A stretch of DNA of 64,000 bases from Cylindrotheca closterium (Eukaryota; Bacillariophyta; Bacillariophyceae; Bacillariales; Bacillariaceae): positions 416,432 through 480,431 of the forward strand of contig CAKOGP040001113.1 in assembly GCA_933822405.4 (NCBI GenBank), given 5' to 3'. The notes below the pieces were generated by a model. It made no database searches and had not been told where the DNA came from. It saw only the letters and a program-made list of their open reading frames with translations. Made by a program: the position numbers and the translations under genes. Of the stretch, positions 61,957 through 64,000 are shown piece after piece. Numbering within the stretch: position 1 is the stretch's first letter; each line of letters opens with the position of its first letter.

Positions 61957-64000
61957 ATGACATCGACTGATACAAATCACGCCGATCCCCCAGGCTTCAA
62001 GGATCCACCTACCTACGATGCTAACAGCAAGAAATCCAAGGTGGTTGCTGAAACTGAAGTCGCGAGTGACGACGAATCCGCCAAGCCTGTGGTTCCCATG
62101 GCCACGCTTGCTGAGGTTTTCAGCTTTGCGGAAAAGACTTCCACCAAGATTTACATTGCGCTCGGTATTTTCTTTGCAATTATCTCTGGATTGGCTCTTC
62201 CTGCTTCCATCTTTTACTTTGCTGATGTCATGGGAGACATTTCCGCACTAGCGGAAGAAGGTCTTGATCCCATTATTGGTGTAGCTTATGTTATGATGGT
62301 CTTAGGATGCATTTCTTTGGTTTGTGAGACTATGCAATGTAAGAAAAAAATGCTAGGGTGGCGAATGTTGATACTGACTTGAAGTGAATGCTGGAATCGA
62401 TCTCACCTATTTCTTACTCATCTGTGTTATCAATTCACAGCTGCATTCATGACGACGGCTGCTAATGAAATGACACTCAACCTCAAATTGAAATGGTTCG
62501 AAGCTGTCGTCCGTCAAGACATGTCCTACTTTGATCTTCAAGATATTTCGGGTACTTCCACCATTATCAGCACCAATGGCGCCCGATTCAACAAGGGTAT
62601 TTCTCGAAAATTGGCCAGTGGAATTCAATTCACAGTGACAGTTCTTGCCGGGTTTGGATTGGCCTTTTGGGGATCCTGGCAAGTCACTCTAGCCGTCATT
62701 GCGACAGTTCCCGTCATGGCTGCCTCTACCAACTGGGTGCTCAAGTTGAATCAAACCAAGACGAGCCGTGATTCTGCTGCGTATGCCAAGGCTGGAGCCG
62801 TGGTATACTCTACCGTCAGTAATATTCGTACCGTGTTGGCACTCAACGCGGGAGAAGAAATGATTGAAAGGTTTTCCGCATCGACCCAAGAAGCCTACGA
62901 TGGAGCTGTTTCTCAACTCGTTTGGATTGGTCTCGCCAATGGAGGTCTCATGGCCAGTTTCAACTTGGCCTATGTTGTGGTTGTTGGTTTTGGAGCCTAT
63001 CTGCTCTACGACGGAGTCAGAACAGATGGTTGCGATCCTTCTGGTGCTGTCCATACCGAGTGTGAACCCAAGGGAGCTGACGTTTTTATGGCCTTGATGG
63101 GAGTCATCTTTGCCGGAGCCACCATTCCCCAAGTTTCCACTGCCATTGAATCCTTTGCTGGAACACGTGCCGCTTGTTTCCCTGCCATTCAAGCGATGAG
63201 TCGCCAATCCTATACTGGAGACGAAGTTAGGGATACCCACATTATGGAACAAGCGGAATCCATTCAACGCAGATCCAAGGGAGAACCACTGCCCGAATAC
63301 AAGATTGATGTGTCGTCTCCACTCGGGCTCACACCAGAGACTGTTTCTGGGACTATCAAGTTCAGCGGCGTGAACTTTGTCTATCCAACCCGTAAAGATA
63401 CTCAAGTCTTTAAAGACTTTTCTTTGACCATCCCTGCTGGAAAGACTGTTGCTCTGGTTGGTCCTTCTGGATCTGGTAAATCGACATCCATTCAACTTAT
63501 TGAACGTTTCTACGATCCTACATCTGGTACCATCACTTTGGATGGGAATAACTTGAAGGATTTGAATGTCGAGTGGCTTCGTTCGCACATTGGACTTGTT
63601 TCGCAAGAACCCAAGCTCTTTGCTACTTCGATCCGCAAGAACATTGCGGTTGCCAAGCCCGATGCTACTCAAGAAGAGATTGAAGAAGCTGCTCGTCGTG
63701 CCAATGCCCACGACTTTATTGTTTCGTTGCAACATGGATATGATACGGATGTCGGTGATGCTGGTGCTCAATTATCGGGTGGACAAAAGCAGCGCATTGC
63801 GTAAGTTGAAACTGAAACAGATCAAAAGGTGGTTGGCGTGACCTTTGTATATTCTAACCAACCCATTCTCTCGATCACTGCAGTATTGCTCGAACTCTTA
63901 TTACCCAACCAAAGATTATCCTACTTGATGAAGCTACCTCTGCTCTTGACTCTGAATCCGAAGCCACTGTCCAAGAAGCATTGGATACCGTCATGGCCGC
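61957..64000 (+). CDS. ABCB-type (P-glycoprotein-like) ABC transporter, 5' part
   Basis: Exons 61957-62338, 62441-63800 and 63894-beyond 64000 join in frame; the gene runs off the window. After a hydrophilic N-terminus, TM1 is about 62-90 ([20 protein letters not shown]) and the first membrane domain continues to about 370. The first nucleotide-binding domain follows: Walker [10 protein letters not shown] (about 468), Q-loop SQEPKLFA, signature [10 protein letters not shown] and Walker [17 protein letters not shown]. Full-size family members have a second half (TMD2-NBD2), expected beyond 64000. The exon 2/3 splice sits exactly inside the signature-Walker B interval. It exports hydrophobic compounds using ATP; the substrate is unknown. 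The ATG at 61957 is the first in this frame. Confidence 0.93.

Noticed and set aside
62689..63771. A 360-codon minus-strand open frame antisense to the ABCB transporter
   Set aside because: Codon-bias shadow; the plus strand encodes Walker A, Q-loop and signature motifs in frame.

Overview
The window looks like nuclear DNA of a diatom, probably a raphid pennate. The reasons are short GT-AG introns (about 40 to 410 nt), plastid precursors with a Phe-containing cleavage motif (…FGF…, …HGF…), several genes with the diatom DUF6824-type domain, a silicalemma-type Ser/Lys/Gly-rich membrane protein, a wax-synthase-like MBOAT enzyme, and a mitochondrial ATP synthase alpha gene with a presequence exon. 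No ribosomal, organellar or prokaryotic block is visible. The species cannot be named from the sequence alone. Exon joins below were derived by reading splice sites and checking that the spliced frame stays open.

Layout. 0.3-4.2 kb (-): eight-exon LRR membrane receptor-like gene. 4.9-6.1 kb (+): plastid-targeted DUF1995 protein. 7.7-10.4 kb (+): tandem pair of PAS-domain proteins. 11-20.8 kb: two paralogous cytoskeleton-like genes sharing a CCxxH…CxxC element and a WASH-CCDC53-like segment. The second is a 1,893-residue EF-hand protein, and a (-) armadillo-like gene lies between them. 22.3-24.1 kb (+): type I membrane protein with a silaffin-like Ser/Lys/Gly region. 24.6-25.7 kb: non-coding array of the hexamer GAGCCA. 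26-28.9 kb (-): RelA/SpoT-like plus TPR gene whose single reading frame is crossed by three in-frame stop codons. 29.2-30.5 kb: makorin-type RING ligase. 31-33.1 kb (-): ATP synthase alpha. 33.5-35.3 kb (-): folate-biopterin-type MFS transporter. 35.6-37.1 kb (+): wax-synthase-like MBOAT. 37.4-44.1 kb: a DUF6824 gene and three uncharacterised genes.

44.3-56.3 kb is a large inverted duplication. Two arms of about 2.5 kb each carry a CRAL-TRIO-DUF6824 fusion gene and a broken LCMT-like methyltransferase. They flank a 7 kb spacer with a three-LIM protein, an OvoA-C-terminal-like methyltransferase, and two uncharacterised genes. The methyltransferase is broken differently in each arm, while the fusion gene stays open in both and its second exon looks nearly identical. 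56.5-64 kb: a DUF6824 relic and an intact DUF6824 gene, a LYR-SAM fusion, a type II membrane protein with possible SGNH/PC-esterase motifs, and the 5' part of an ABCB transporter that runs off the window.

The most unusual items are the three-stop RelA/SpoT-TPR frame, the GAGCCA array, and the inverted duplication with complementary gene breakage. The genes otherwise read as an ordinary gene-dense mixture (about one gene per 2.2 kb) and do not form one pathway.
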